Source of the DNA: Clostridiaceae bacterium Marseille-Q4143
GTDB taxonomy: Bacteria; Bacillota; Clostridia; Lachnospirales; Lachnospiraceae
DNA: 64,000 nt
Direction: 5' to 3'
Assembly: GCA_018228645.1 (NCBI GenBank)
Contig: CP073693.1
Location: 1,200,001-1,264,000, forward strand
In this document: piece after piece, positions 1 to 10,284 of the stretch
Layout: each line of letters opens with the position of its first letter
Numbering within the stretch: the stretch's first letter is position 1
Position numbers and translations under genes: made by a program
The notes under the pieces: model-generated
What the model was told of the DNA's origin: nothing
Seen by the model: the letters and a program-made list of their open reading frames with translations, nothing else
Database searches by the model: none

Positions 1-2170
<2,170 letters not shown>

Positions 2171-2213
2171 AAGAGGTTTAGGGTAAAGGTTTTGAGAAAG
2201 ATGAAATTAAGTA

Positions 2214-2242
2214 TTGACTGTATGTGATTTTGAAGGTATAAT
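2214..2242 (+). promoter_or_regulatory. Promoter for the tRNA-Asn/tRNA-Cys pair
   Basis: TTGACT, a 17-base spacer, then a perfect TATAAT, ending 10 bases before tRNA-Asn. This is a near-consensus housekeeping promoter between the 23S gene and the tRNAs, so the tRNAs can be expressed independently of the rRNA operon. Confidence 0.8.
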
Positions 2243-2252
2243 ATCTTCGTAT

Positions 2253-2324
2253 TCCTCGATAGCTCAATGGTAGAGCACACGGCTGTTAACCGTGGTGTTG
2301 TAGGTTCGAGCCCTACTCGGGGAG
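2253..2324 (+). tRNA. tRNA-Asn (GTT)
   Basis: Full cloverleaf of 72 nt. The acceptor TCCTCGA pairs with TCGGGGA (one G-U), the D arm starts GCTC, and the anticodon loop CTGTTAA gives anticodon GTT. The T arm is GTAGG/CCTAC around TTCGAGC. The discriminator is G and CCA is not encoded, so it must be added after transcription. Confidence 0.97.
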
Positions 2325-2337
2325 CTAAAAATAATAT

Positions 2338-2408
2338 GGCGACATGGCCAAGTGGTAAGGCAAAGGTCTGCAACACCTATATCACCAGTTCGAATCTGGT
2401 TGTCGCCT
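2338..2408 (+). tRNA. tRNA-Cys (GCA)
   Basis: Full cloverleaf of 71 nt. The acceptor GGCGACA pairs perfectly with TGTCGCC, the anticodon is GCA, and the T arm ACCAG/CTGGT surrounds TTCGAAT. The discriminator is T, as usual for tRNA-Cys, and CCA is not encoded. It follows tRNA-Asn by 13 bases and a terminator comes right after. Confidence 0.97.
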
Positions 2409-2414
2409 CTCTTA

Positions 2415-2440
2415 ACTCCTTGATTTCAAGGAGTTTTTTT
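2415..2440 (+). terminator. Rho-independent terminator of the tRNA unit
   Basis: ACTCCTTGA and its exact complement TCAAGGAGT form a tight hairpin followed by a run of T, directly downstream of tRNA-Cys. Confidence 0.85.
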
Positions 2441-2507
2441 ATTGCCAAAATGTATGTAAAACAGTAGAGATTATGTTATACTGAAAAATAAATGGATGGA
2501 AAGCGGA

Positions 2508-3086
2508 ATGATTTATATTTACGCAATGAGGATTCAAAACGGTGACCAGCACGGTACGGCGGAACTGCTTTTGAACCGGAGCCTGGAACAATGCACGAAT
2601 GTGCAGACTCCGGCACGGTATCACAGAAATGAACATGGAAAACCGTATTTGACGGAGACACCGGAAATTTATGTCAACTGGTCTCATTCCAGGGACTATG
2701 TGATCTGTGCGATCTCGGATCAGGAAGTGGGAATTGATCTGCAAAAGATGGACCGGGAGCCGAAAGAAAATCTGATCCGTAAAGCGCTGACGGAAGAGGA
2801 GCAGGAATTTTACAGATCCGTGCCGAAGCCTGAGAGGCAAAAACTGTTTTATCAGTACTGGTCAGTAAAAGAAAGTTTCCTGAAGGCGCTCGGAACCGGT
2901 TTTTATACTTCACTGCATACATTTCAGGTGGATATGAAAGACGAGCAGCCGCGCATCAGTCACCATATTAATAGAAAGAATTATTCATGCAGATTGCTTA
3001 CATTTCGGGAGCCGGATTATGTGGCTGCCGTCTGCGTGGAGAACGCCACATTAGAGGAAGAAGACATTAAGATTACTTATTTTTAA
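2508..3086 (+). CDS. 4'-phosphopantetheinyl transferase superfamily protein (Sfp type)
   Basis: Predicted cytoplasmic enzyme that moves the 4'-phosphopantetheine arm of CoA onto a serine of an acyl or peptidyl carrier protein. About 192 aa, a little shorter than Sfp (about 224). Visible family motifs: N-x-x-G-K-P-Y-L near residue 45, NWSHS near 60, VGIDLQ near 75 (the Mg-binding Asp) and the signature WSVKESFLKALGTG near 125. I start at ATG 2508; an in-frame ATG at 2496 has no ribosome binding site, and a TATACT box at 2477-2482 would leave it almost no leader. No carrier protein or synthase cluster is nearby, so the target is unknown. The sirtuin gene follows by 18 bases and is probably co-transcribed. 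Confidence 0.85.
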   Translation: MIYIYAMRIQNGDQHGTAELLLNRSLEQCTNVQTPARYHRNEHGKPYLTETPEIYVNWSHSRDYVICAISDQEVGIDLQKMDREPKENLIRKALTEEEQEFYRSVPKPERQKLFYQYWSVKESFLKALGTGFYTSLHTFQVDMKDEQPRISHHINRKNYSCRLLTFREPDYVAAVCVENATLEEEDIKITYF

Positions 3087-3104
3087 TCAGGAGGGAAGAA
3101 AAAG

Positions 3105-3824
3105 ATGTCAGAACAGCTGGAGACTTTAAGAACCTGGATTAATGAAAGTGATAATATCGTATTTTTCGGTGGAGCCGGAGTCTCTACAGAAAGTGGCATT
3201 CCGGATTTTCGGAGTGTAGACGGACTTTACCACCAGCAGTATGACTATCCTCCGGAGACTATTTTGAGTCATACCTTTTTCCGGAGAAATACAGAAGAAT
3301 TTTACCGGTTCTATCGGGCGAAGATGCTGGTCCTTGATGCGAAACCCAATGCAGCTCATAAAAAACTGGCGGAATGGGAACAGCAGGGAAAATTAAAGGC
3401 GGTTGTTACCCAGAATATTGATGGGCTTCATCAGGCAGCCGGAAGTAAAGTGGTCTATGAACTGCATGGAAGCGTCCATCGGAATTACTGCCAGAAATGC
3501 GGGGCATTTTACGATGCCAGATATATGTTGGAATCAACAGGAATTCCCAGATGTGAGAAATGCGGCGGACTGATCAAACCGGATGTCGTGCTTTATGAAG
3601 AAGGGCTTGATCAGGCGACGATTAACGGAGCAGTTCATGCCATCAGTCAGGCAGATGTGCTGATCATCGGAGGAACTTCCCTTACGGTTTATCCGGCGGC
3701 GGGACTTATTGACTATTATAATGGAAATAAACTGGTACTCATTAATAAATCGGTAACACCTATGGACAGCCGGGCAGATCTGCTGGTTCAGGGACCCATC
3801 GGAGAGATTTTCAGTCAGTTATAG
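3105..3824 (+). CDS. cobB: NAD-dependent protein deacylase, Sir2 (sirtuin) family
   Basis: Removes acyl groups from protein lysines using NAD+, giving nicotinamide and O-acyl-ADP-ribose. 239 aa, normal for bacterial sirtuins. The NAD-binding motif GAGVSTESGIPDFR is near residue 23, TQNIDGLHQ near 102, and the catalytic His lies in YELHGS near 120. A four-cysteine zinc site is formed by CQKC and CEKC, and GTSLTVYP closes the Rossmann fold near 190. The ribosome binding site AGGAGGG is well placed. It sits between the Sfp-type transferase and the DUF951 gene. Substrates cannot be read from sequence; the symbol is by family resemblance. Confidence 0.93.
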   Translation: MSEQLETLRTWINESDNIVFFGGAGVSTESGIPDFRSVDGLYHQQYDYPPETILSHTFFRRNTEEFYRFYRAKMLVLDAKPNAAHKKLAEWEQQGKLKAVVTQNIDGLHQAAGSKVVYELHGSVHRNYCQKCGAFYDARYMLESTGIPRCEKCGGLIKPDVVLYEEGLDQATINGAVHAISQADVLIIGGTSLTVYPAAGLIDYYNGNKLVLINKSVTPMDSRADLLVQGPIGEIFSQL

Positions 3825-3833
3825 GAGGAATGT

Positions 3834-4019
3834 ATGGATTATCAGGTAGGTGATATTGTAAAATTGAAAAAACCACATCCCTGCGGAAGCCAGGAATGGG
3901 AGATCTTGCGTGTGGGAGCAGATTTTCGTCTGAAATGTCTGGGCTGTGAGCATCAGATCATGGTGTCCAGAAAACTGGTAGAAAAGAATAGCAGGGGACT
4001 TCGGAAAAAAGGCGAATAA
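3834..4019 (+). CDS. DUF951 family small protein
   Basis: 61-residue protein of a family of unknown function common in Firmicutes. It matches the usual pattern: a VGDIVKLKKPHPCG opening, a W-E-I-L-R-V-G core, and C-L-G-C-E-H followed by M-V-S-R near residues 43-52. Three cysteines could bind metal, but that is inference. It starts 9 bases after the sirtuin stop with an AGGAGG site overlapping that stop, so it is probably in the same transcript. The rpsF promoter follows. Confidence 0.85.
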   Translation: MDYQVGDIVKLKKPHPCGSQEWEILRVGADFRLKCLGCEHQIMVSRKLVEKNSRGLRKKGE

Positions 4020-4034
4020 ATGGAGAAATAATGC

Positions 4035-4063
4035 TTGAAATCAACGAAAATTTGTGTTATAGT
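4035..4063 (+). promoter_or_regulatory. Promoter of the rpsF-ssb-rpsR operon
   Basis: TTGAAA, 17 bases, TATAGT. It leaves a leader of about 80 nt before rpsF. Confidence 0.75.
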
Positions 4064-4085
4064 AAATTCTCGTGATATATTATTG

Positions 4086-4132
4086 CTCTGTAACTCAGAG
4101 ACATCCTTGCGCATGTAATACGTGCGCCAGAG
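4086..4132 (+). promoter_or_regulatory. Structured rpsF leader, candidate S6:S18 autoregulatory site
   Basis: Two hairpins are visible. CTCTG (4086-4090) pairs with CAGAG (4096-4100), and GCGCATG (4109-4115) pairs with CGTGCGC (4121-4127). CTCTG can instead pair with a second CAGAG at 4128-4132, enclosing the second hairpin. S6:S18 leaders controlling rpsF operons are known from E. coli and Bacillus; the hallmark CCG bulge was not clearly seen here, so the assignment is tentative. Confidence 0.4.
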
Positions 4133-4153
4133 ACCAAAAGGAGGAAGAAAAGC

Positions 4154-4441
4154 ATGAACAAATATGAATTAGCACTTGTTGTGAATGCAAAGATCGAAGA
4201 TGACGAGAGAGCAGCAGCCGTAGAGAAAGCAAAAGAGCTTATCGCTCGCTTTGGCGGTACTGTGACAGAAGTAGAGGATGCAGGAAAGAAGAGACTTGCA
4301 TACGAGATCCAGAAAATGAGAGAAGGATTCTACTACTTCATTCAGTTCGATGCTCCGGCTACCTGCCCGGCAGAGATCGAGAAACGTGTCCGCATTCTGG
4401 ACAATGTCATCCGCTATCTGTGTGTTCGTAAAGACGCATAA
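4154..4441 (+). CDS. rpsF: 30S ribosomal protein S6
   Basis: Small-subunit protein that binds 16S rRNA as a dimer with S18. 95 aa, normal length, opening MNKYELALVVNAK. The body shows the S6 pattern K-R-L-A-Y-E-I-Q-K near residue 46, G-x-Y-Y-F-I-Q-F near 58, and the closing V-x-R-Y-L-C-V-R-K. It is preceded by a strong AGGAGG site and is first gene of rpsF-ssb-rpsR, the usual order, with its own promoter and structured leader upstream. Confidence 0.97.
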   Translation: MNKYELALVVNAKIEDDERAAAVEKAKELIARFGGTVTEVEDAGKKRLAYEIQKMREGFYYFIQFDAPATCPAEIEKRVRILDNVIRYLCVRKDA

Positions 4442-4467
4442 GAACAGCTTATATGAGGTGATTGTTA

Positions 4468-4926
4468 ATGAATAAAGTGATTTTGATGGGACGCCTGACC
4501 AGAGATCCGGATGTCCGTTATTCCAATGGTGAGAATGTTACTGCAGTGGCAAGATTTACTCTTGCAGTTGACCGCAGATTTGCCAGAAGAGACGGAGATC
4601 AGCAGACTGCTGATTTTATCGGATGTGTGGCATTCGGCCGTAACGCCGAGTTTATTGAAAAATATTTTCGTCAGGGAATGCGCGTAACCATTTGTGGACG
4701 TATTCAGACTGGGTCTTATACAAATAAGGACGGTAATAAAGTTTACACTACAGATGTTGTTGTAGAAGAGCAGGAGTTTGCTGAGAGCAAAGCTGCATCT
4801 GATGCAAATCGCAGCAGCATGGGCGGAAGCTATCAGACACCGTCAGCACCGAACCCGATGGGGGCAGCCGGAGACGGCTTTATGAATATCCCGGATGGTA
4901 TTGATGAGGAGCTGCCATTCAATTAA
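4468..4926 (+). CDS. ssb: Single-stranded DNA-binding protein
   Basis: Coats single-stranded DNA during replication, repair and recombination and recruits partner enzymes by its C-terminal tail. 152 aa. The OB fold covers about residues 1-105, opening [18 protein letters not shown] low-complexity linker (Ser, Gly, Asn, Pro) leads to the acidic tip DEELPFN, a complete SSB interaction peptide. The ATG at 4468 follows GAGGTG by 7 bases; an upstream TTG at 4462 overlaps the spacer and is less likely. Lies between rpsF and rpsR. Confidence 0.96.
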   Translation: MNKVILMGRLTRDPDVRYSNGENVTAVARFTLAVDRRFARRDGDQQTADFIGCVAFGRNAEFIEKYFRQGMRVTICGRIQTGSYTNKDGNKVYTTDVVVEEQEFAESKAASDANRSSMGGSYQTPSAPNPMGAAGDGFMNIPDGIDEELPFN

Positions 4927-4969
4927 CAATCGGATTTTGATATGGAATTGTGAGAAGGAGGAAACCATC

Positions 4970-5233
4970 ATGGCTTACACCAAAAATGAAAAAGGCGATG
5001 CTCCGAAGATGAGAAGGGGCGGACGCAGAAGAAAGAAAGTTTGCGTTTTCTGTGGCAAAGAGAATAACGAGATCGATTACAAAGATGTTGCTAAATTAAA
5101 GAGATACGTATCTGAGAGAGGTAAGATTCTTCCGAGAAGAATCACCGGCAACTGCGCTAAACATCAGAGAGCTCTGACTGTTGCAATCAAGAGAGCAAGA
5201 CATATCTCCCTGATGCCGTACATCGCTGAATAA
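4970..5233 (+). CDS. rpsR: 30S ribosomal protein S18
   Basis: Small-subunit protein that partners S6 on 16S rRNA. 87 aa with a very basic N-terminus, RRGGRRRKK. This is the cysteine-containing version: CVFCG near residue 24 and one more Cys in GNCAKHQR near 64. Core motif [11 protein letters not shown] is followed by G-K-I-L-P-R-R. The start is ATG 4970, after GAAGGAGG; an in-frame upstream ATG at 4895 lies inside ssb. A strong terminator ends the operon. Confidence 0.97.
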   Translation: MAYTKNEKGDAPKMRRGGRRRKKVCVFCGKENNEIDYKDVAKLKRYVSERGKILPRRITGNCAKHQRALTVAIKRARHISLMPYIAE

Positions 5234-5247
5234 GAACAACTTTTCGG

Positions 5248-5276
5248 GCGCCGCGTATGCGGCGTCTGTTTTTTTT
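5248..5276 (+). terminator. Terminator of rpsF-ssb-rpsR
   Basis: GC-rich hairpin CGCCGC-GTAT-GCGGCG followed by a T run at 5269-5276. Confidence 0.9.
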
Positions 5277-5301
5277 ACGCAAGTGTAGGAAAAGCTAACT
5301 C

Positions 5302-5330
5302 TTGTCCCTCTGTCAATGAGATGGTATAAT
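5302..5330 (+). promoter_or_regulatory. Promoter of gdpP-rplI-dnaB
   Basis: TTGTCC, 17 bases, perfect TATAAT, about 40 bases before gdpP. Confidence 0.7.
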
Positions 5331-5371
5331 GAACAAAGGCAATTTATGATCTGATGATTAAGGAATAAGAG

Positions 5372-7405
5372 ATGAAGAGAGATAAAAGGCAAAAAACATT
5401 TATGAGGTGGCCGCTGTATATGACGGTATTTCTGGCGGTGATGACAGGGGTGATCTATGCCATTGATCCGCGTGCGGGTATTGTGGCCGGAATTGCCACT
5501 GCAGTCTACGGATTGGCAGCCGTAGCCGCCTACACTTACAGCAGACCTGTGGTGCATAAAGAACTGGTGTCTTTTGCAACCCAGTATGGACAGATCCAGA
5601 AACGGCTCTTGAAAGAGCTGTTTATTCCCTATGCGCTTTTAGACGGAGACGGTAGGATTCTGTGGTACAATGAAGAATTTCAGAAGATTGTCGGCAAGAA
5701 CGGAAAGCGCGGAAAATCTGTAAGCGGTATTTTTCCGGAATTAAACCGCAATGTGATGCCGGTAGAGGATAACCCGCAGACAACGGTGGAATTGAGTTAT
5801 GAAGAGCGGGATTTCCGGGCAGAGATCCGTTTGATCGACATGCAGGATGATGCCGGAGTCAACGGGCTTTTGGAGGATCCGGAGTTTATCGGAAGCCTGA
5901 CCGCATTATATCTTTTTGAAACTACGGAGATCAACCGTTATATTAAAGAGAACCGGGAACAGCGTATGGTAGCCGGACTTGTGTACATCGATAACTATGA
6001 TGAGGCACTGGAGAATGTGGAGGAAGTGCGTACGTCCCTTCTGGTGGCTCTGATTGAACGGAAGATCAACAAGTATTTCAATGCTTATGACGGTATTGTG
6101 AGAAAGCTGGAAAAAGACAGGTTCTTCATTGTCATGCAGGAAAAGGCACTGGATCAGATCCGGGAAAATAAGTTTGACCTCCTGCAGGATATTAAGACTG
6201 TCAGCATCGGCACAGAGATGGCAATGACTTTAAGTATCAGTATTGGTGCGGATGGCGCTACTTATATGGATTGTATGGAATATGCCAGAAGTGCCATGGA
6301 CCTGGCGCTTGCCAGAGGCGGTGATCAGGCAGTCGTGAAGACGAAAGACCAGATCACTTATTACGGAGGAAAGACCCAGCAGGTAGAGAAGAATACCCGT
6401 GTGAAAGCAAGAGTCAAGGCACAGGCTTTCCGTGAGCTGGTGGAGACCAAAGATAAAGTTGTTGTTATGGGTCATAAGCTTCCGGATGCGGATTCCTTCG
6501 GCGCTGCGGTAGGTATTTATCGCGCAGCGAAGACCCTGAACAAAAAAGTTTATATTGTAGTGAATGAAGTGACCACATCGGTCCGCCCTATGCTGGAGGT
6601 ATTTGAAGAGGCCAACGGCGGCGAGCAGGGCATTGTGATCGGCAGCGGCCAGGCCAGGGAGATTGTGGACCGGAATACAGTCGTTGTAGTGGTGGATACG
6701 AACCGACCGAGTTATACTGAGTGTGAGGATATTCTGCGGATGACGCCGACAGTGGTTGTATTCGATCATCATCGCCGTGGAAGTGAGATTATCACTCCGG
6801 CAGTCCTTTCCTATATAGAGACCAATGCATCGTCTGCCTGTGAGATGGTAGCGGAGATTCTGCAGTACTTTGCGGATAATGTCCGGCTGAAAGGCGGAGA
6901 GGCAGACTGTATTTATGCAGGTATTATGATTGATACGGACAATTATATGAGAAAGACAGGCGTTCGTACTTTTGAAGCGTCCGCATTCCTGCGGCGCTGT
7001 GGTGCAGATGTAACTCGTGTGCGTAAGATGTTCCGGAATGATATGGCGGAATATAAAGCAAGGGCGGAAGCAGTCCGACATGCAGAAGTATACAGAGGTT
7101 TTGCACTGACGGTATGTCCGGGAAAAGGACTGGAAAGTCCGACAATTGTCGGCTCTCAGGCAGCCAATGAGCTTCTGAATATTACAGGAGTAAAAGCTTC
7201 GATTGTATTGACAGAATATAATGGAAGAATTTATGTAAGTGCCCGTTCTATTGATGAGGTCAACGTACAAGTCATCATGGAAAAACTGGGCGGCGGCGGT
7301 CACCTGAATATGGCAGGTGTACAGCTGGAGTGTTCTCTGGATGAGGCGATGAAGCTGATCCGTGAGACACTGGATGAGATGTTTAAGGAAGGAGAACTGG
7401 AATAA
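5372..7405 (+). CDS. gdpP: Cyclic-di-AMP phosphodiesterase GdpP (DHH family)
   Basis: Membrane-bound enzyme that hydrolyses c-di-AMP, the messenger controlling potassium, osmotic and cell-wall homeostasis. 677 aa, normal for the family. Two N-terminal membrane segments (about 13-32 and 37-56) lead into a PAS-like region (about 80-150), a degenerate GGDEF domain (about 180-320), a DHH domain and a DHHA1 domain. Metal ligands are intact: H368, D372 and D374 in GHKLPDAD, D465-H466-H467, and H644 in GGGGH. The stop codon overlaps the rplI start. The gdpP-rplI-dnaB order is widely conserved. The structured leader near 11.6 kb might respond to the same nucleotide. Confidence 0.95.
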   Translation: MKRDKRQKTFMRWPLYMTVFLAVMTGVIYAIDPRAGIVAGIATAVYGLAAVAAYTYSRPVVHKELVSFATQYGQIQKRLLKELFIPYALLDGDGRILWYNEEFQKIVGKNGKRGKSVSGIFPELNRNVMPVEDNPQTTVELSYEERDFRAEIRLIDMQDDAGVNGLLEDPEFIGSLTALYLFETTEINRYIKENREQRMVAGLVYIDNYDEALENVEEVRTSLLVALIERKINKYFNAYDGIVRKLEKDRFFIVMQEKALDQIRENKFDLLQDIKTVSIGTEMAMTLSISIGADGATYMDCMEYARSAMDLALARGGDQAVVKTKDQITYYGGKTQQVEKNTRVKARVKAQAFRELVETKDKVVVMGHKLPDADSFGAAVGIYRAAKTLNKKVYIVVNEVTTSVRPMLEVFEEANGGEQGIVIGSGQAREIVDRNTVVVVVDTNRPSYTECEDILRMTPTVVVFDHHRRGSEIITPAVLSYIETNASSACEMVAEILQYFADNVRLKGGEADCIYAGIMIDTDNYMRKTGVRTFEASAFLRRCGADVTRVRKMFRNDMAEYKARAEAVRHAEVYRGFALTVCPGKGLESPTIVGSQAANELLNITGVKASIVLTEYNGRIYVSARSIDEVNVQVIMEKLGGGGHLNMAGVQLECSLDEAMKLIRETLDEMFKEGELE

Positions 7406-7851
7406 TGAAGGTTATTTTACTGGAGGATGTAAAATCTCTCGGAAAGAAAGGTCAGCTGGTAGATGTCAGCGACGGTTATGCAAGAAACTTTATCCTTTCC
7501 AAAAAGAAGGGAATTGAGGCAACTGCCAAAAACATGAATGATCTGAAACTGCAGAAGGCCCATGAGGATAAATTGGCAGCACAGCGTCTGGAAGAAGCAA
7601 AACTGTTTGCAGCTGAGATTGCAAAGGCAGAGGTTGTTCTGGAACTGAAAGTCGGCGAAGGCGGAAAACTTTTCGGTGCTGTTTCTTCCAAAGAGATTGC
7701 GCAGGCGGCGAAAGAGCAGCTGAACATGGAGCTGGACAAGAAAAAACTGGTACTCCCGAATCCGATTAAGACGGTGGGAACCACAAGTGTTTCTGTGAAA
7801 CTGCATCCGCAGGTAACCGCAGAACTGAAAGTAGTTGTAAAGGAAGCGTAG
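7405..7851 (+). CDS. rplI: 50S ribosomal protein L9
   Basis: Large-subunit protein with two globular domains joined by a long helix. 148 aa, normal. N-terminal MKVILLEDVKSLGKKGQ and G-Y-A-R-N-F are diagnostic; the C-terminal domain shows G-K-L-F-G-S/A-V-S-S-K-E-I. Its ATG overlaps the gdpP stop by one base, so it is translationally coupled. dnaB starts 9 bases after its stop. Confidence 0.97.
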   Translation: MKVILLEDVKSLGKKGQLVDVSDGYARNFILSKKKGIEATAKNMNDLKLQKAHEDKLAAQRLEEAKLFAAEIAKAEVVLELKVGEGGKLFGAVSSKEIAQAAKEQLNMELDKKKLVLPNPIKTVGTTSVSVKLHPQVTAELKVVVKEA

Positions 7852-7860
7852 GTAAAATTA

Positions 7861-9210
7861 ATGGAGGAAGCACTCATAAAAAGGGTTATGCCCCATGACG
7901 AGGAAGCGGAAAGCTCGGTCATTGGTGCCATGCTGATTGATAATGAAGCGATCATGGTTGCTTCCGAGATTATCACAGGGGATGATTTTTACCAGAAGCA
8001 GCTGGGCATTGTATTCGATACGATGGTAGAACTCTACAATGCGGGCAAGCCGGTGGAGCCGGTTATTCTTCATACCAGCCTGCTGGAAAAAGGACTTCCG
8101 GAAGAAGCCTGCGGTATAGAACAGATTCTGCGCTGGATGGATCGGGCACTGACTTCTGCGAATATTAAATACTATGCGGAGATCGTAGCGGAAAAATCCG
8201 TAGCCAGAAGACTGATCCGGATCAATGAAGAGATTGCCAACAGTACCTATGCCGGTTCTGCCAGACTGGAAGATACATTGGCGGATGCAGAGAAGCGGAT
8301 CTTTGAACTGGCACAGAGAGGCGGCGGAGGAGACTTCGTGCCGATCCGTCAGGTTGTTATTAATGTCATGAAAAAAATTGACGCGGCGTCTAAGGCAAGA
8401 GGCCGTGTCACCGGTCTGGAGACCGGATTTATGGATCTGGATTATAAAACGTCCGGACTGCAGCCATCAGACCTGGTGCTGATTGCGGCCCGTCCTTCCA
8501 TGGGTAAGACTGCATTCGTACTGAATCTGGCTCAGCATATGGCATTTAAGAAAGGCAATGCAGTGGCAATCTTCAGTCTGGAGATGTCAAAGGAGCAGCT
8601 GGTTAACCGTATGTTGTCTCTGGAGTCCCATGTAGATGCCCAGAAAATCAGAACCGGACGTCTGAATGACGAAGAATGGATGAATTTGGTGGAAGGTTCT
8701 GCGAATATTGCAAATTCAAAGCTTTTTATTGATGATACTCCTGGTATTACATTATCCGCCATGCGGTCAAAGTGCAGAAAGCTGAAAATGGAGCATGATA
8801 TTCAGATAGTTATCATAGACTATCTGCAGTTGATGAGTGGAAATTCTAATAGCAGTAATGCATCCCGTCAGCAGGAGATCTCAGATATCTCCCGTGGACT
8901 GAAAGCACTGGCGCGTGAACTGAATGTTCCGGTAGTGGCGCTTTCCCAGTTAAGCCGTGCAGTAGAGCAGCGTCCGGACCATCGGCCGATGCTTTCCGAC
9001 CTGCGTGAGTCGGGAGCAATCGAGCAGGATGCGGACGTGGTGATGTTCCTTTACAGGGAAGGTTACTATAACAGAGACCTCTCAGAAGCAGAGCAGAGAG
9101 TAGCAGAAGTTATCATAGCCAAACAGCGTAACGGCCCGATTGGCACGGTGAATCTTCTGTGGATTCCAGAACTTACAAAGTTCAGTGATATGGAACGAAG
9201 TGCGGAATAA
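7861..9210 (+). CDS. dnaB: Replicative DNA helicase (DnaB type)
   Basis: Hexameric 5'-3' helicase that unwinds the replication fork and binds primase. 449 aa, typical. The N-terminal DnaB domain (about 8-115) has the usual H-D-E-E-A-E-x-x-V-I-G-A-M-L. The RecA-like C-terminal domain carries Walker A RPSMGKT with K216, Walker B near I-I-D-Y-L-Q-L, and DLRESGAIEQDADVV. In Bacillus nomenclature this gene is dnaC. Its loader and DnaD partner are probably the genes at 52.3-54.3 kb. Confidence 0.96.
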   Translation: MEEALIKRVMPHDEEAESSVIGAMLIDNEAIMVASEIITGDDFYQKQLGIVFDTMVELYNAGKPVEPVILHTSLLEKGLPEEACGIEQILRWMDRALTSANIKYYAEIVAEKSVARRLIRINEEIANSTYAGSARLEDTLADAEKRIFELAQRGGGGDFVPIRQVVINVMKKIDAASKARGRVTGLETGFMDLDYKTSGLQPSDLVLIAARPSMGKTAFVLNLAQHMAFKKGNAVAIFSLEMSKEQLVNRMLSLESHVDAQKIRTGRLNDEEWMNLVEGSANIANSKLFIDDTPGITLSAMRSKCRKLKMEHDIQIVIIDYLQLMSGNSNSSNASRQQEISDISRGLKALARELNVPVVALSQLSRAVEQRPDHRPMLSDLRESGAIEQDADVVMFLYREGYYNRDLSEAEQRVAEVIIAKQRNGPIGTVNLLWIPELTKFSDMERSAE

Positions 9211-9309
9211 AGCAATTTTGCACTTGTATAATCAGCCTTTTTATATTAAAATAAGGGGCAGAAACCTGAGATACAGGTAGATTAAAATTATACAAGGAGG
9301 ATTTGTATT

Positions 9310-9480
9310 ATGGCATACGTTATTTCTGACGAGTGTGTAGCTTGCGGTTCCTGCGCAGCAGTCTGTCCGGCAGAAGCTATTTCTGAAGGAGATGGAAAAT
9401 ATGTAATCGACGCAGATGCTTGCCTTGAGTGCGGTACCTGTGAGGCAGAGTGCCCGACCGGCGCTATCTCCGCTGAGTAA
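9310..9480 (+). CDS. 2[4Fe-4S] ferredoxin
   Basis: 56-residue electron carrier of the clostridial type, opening MAYVISDECVACGSC. It has two CxxCxxCxxxCP cluster motifs, CVACGSCAAVCP (from residue 9) and CLECGTCEAECP (from residue 38), which is the full set of eight cluster-binding cysteines. A strong AAGGAGG precedes the ATG. It is a single-gene unit: a TATAAT at 9227-9232 may be its promoter, and a strong terminator follows directly. Codon choice is strongly biased, as in highly expressed genes. Confidence 0.96.
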   Translation: MAYVISDECVACGSCAAVCPAEAISEGDGKYVIDADACLECGTCEAECPTGAISAE

Positions 9481-9494
9481 TTTAACAGGAAATA

Positions 9495-9536
9495 AAAATG
9501 GTATCTGTATAAAAATATACAGATACCATTTTTTTA
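9495..9536. terminator. Bidirectional terminator between ferredoxin and the MerR gene
   Basis: A long perfect inverted repeat (ATGGTATCTGTATA and complement) flanked by A and T runs on both sides. It can stop transcription from both convergent genes. Confidence 0.9.
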
Positions 9537-10154
9537 TTATTCAGATTCGTTTGCAGGACGCGGATTAAAAAACCATTTCTTCCGCGGCTCTTTCTTTCTG
9601 ATCTCTTTTATCTTTGGTTCTTTTGGTTTCTTCTCTTTTTTACGTCCAAGAGAAAAAGTTTTTCGATCTTTCTGTGCAGCACGGATCTGTGCGTCCAGAT
9701 TTTTGTAATGAGTCTCTTCCCGTTCTTCCTGGAGACGGAAGAGGTAGTCCATTTCCTTGACGACCTGTGTGGAGACCTGATGACTCAGTTCCTTTCCCAT
9801 TTCCTGCTGATTTTCACGCAGCGCCTGCGCGACTACCTTGCCGAGAATGTTCTGAAACTGTTCCATCCTGTCACTGACAGGTGGGTCCGGCTGTTGGACG
9901 ATGGCAGGTGGTGTTTTTCCCTGTTCCACCTCAGGCAGGAGTACTTTGATTGCTTTGAGCTGATAGCCCTGTTCTTTTAGTTCCTTAATGTGATGAAACA
10001 TTCGGATGTTATCTTCTGTATAGTAGCGGTGACCCATCTCATTGCGGGCAATTGGCAGTTCCAGTTCGTCTTCCCAGTAGCGGAGCACATGTGCTTCCAC
10101 ATCTACCATTTTGGCCGCGTCGGAAATGATATAGCGCTTCGTATCCATATACAT
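9537..10154 (-). CDS. MerR-family transcriptional regulator
   Basis: 205 aa. Residues about 5-75 form a MerR winged helix-turn-helix with the signatures I-S-D-A-A-K-M, L-R-Y-W-E-D-E-L and G-H-R-Y-Y-T-E-D. The remainder is not a known ligand-binding domain. It is hydrophilic, with a probable coiled coil (about 90-165) and a very basic lysine/arginine-rich tail. This architecture (HTH plus charged coiled coil) recurs in Firmicutes regulators of unclear role. An inverted repeat sits just upstream and could be its operator. It faces the DUF1858 gene, which it may control. Confidence 0.85.
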   Translation of the reverse strand: MYMDTKRYIISDAAKMVDVEAHVLRYWEDELELPIARNEMGHRYYTEDNIRMFHHIKELKEQGYQLKAIKVLLPEVEQGKTPPAIVQQPDPPVSDRMEQFQNILGKVVAQALRENQQEMGKELSHQVSTQVVKEMDYLFRLQEEREETHYKNLDAQIRAAQKDRKTFSLGRKKEKKPKEPKIKEIRKKEPRKKWFFNPRPANESE

Positions 10155-10170
10155 CCCTCCACCTTATGAA

Positions 10171-10189
10171 ATTGTCGTTATCAGACAAT
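10171..10189. promoter_or_regulatory. Candidate operator between the MerR and DUF1858 genes
   Basis: Inverted repeat ATTGTC, 7 bases, GACAAT, located 17 bases upstream of the MerR start in the divergent region. The size suits a MerR dimer. No standard 19-bp spacer promoter around it was recognised. Confidence 0.45.
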
Positions 10190-10284
10190 GGCCTGATCAT
10201 AGATATTATATACCATATTCCCTTGATTTTGCAAGTAAATGGGGATATAATAACAACCAGAATAAAAATCAGGAGGTCACGAAA

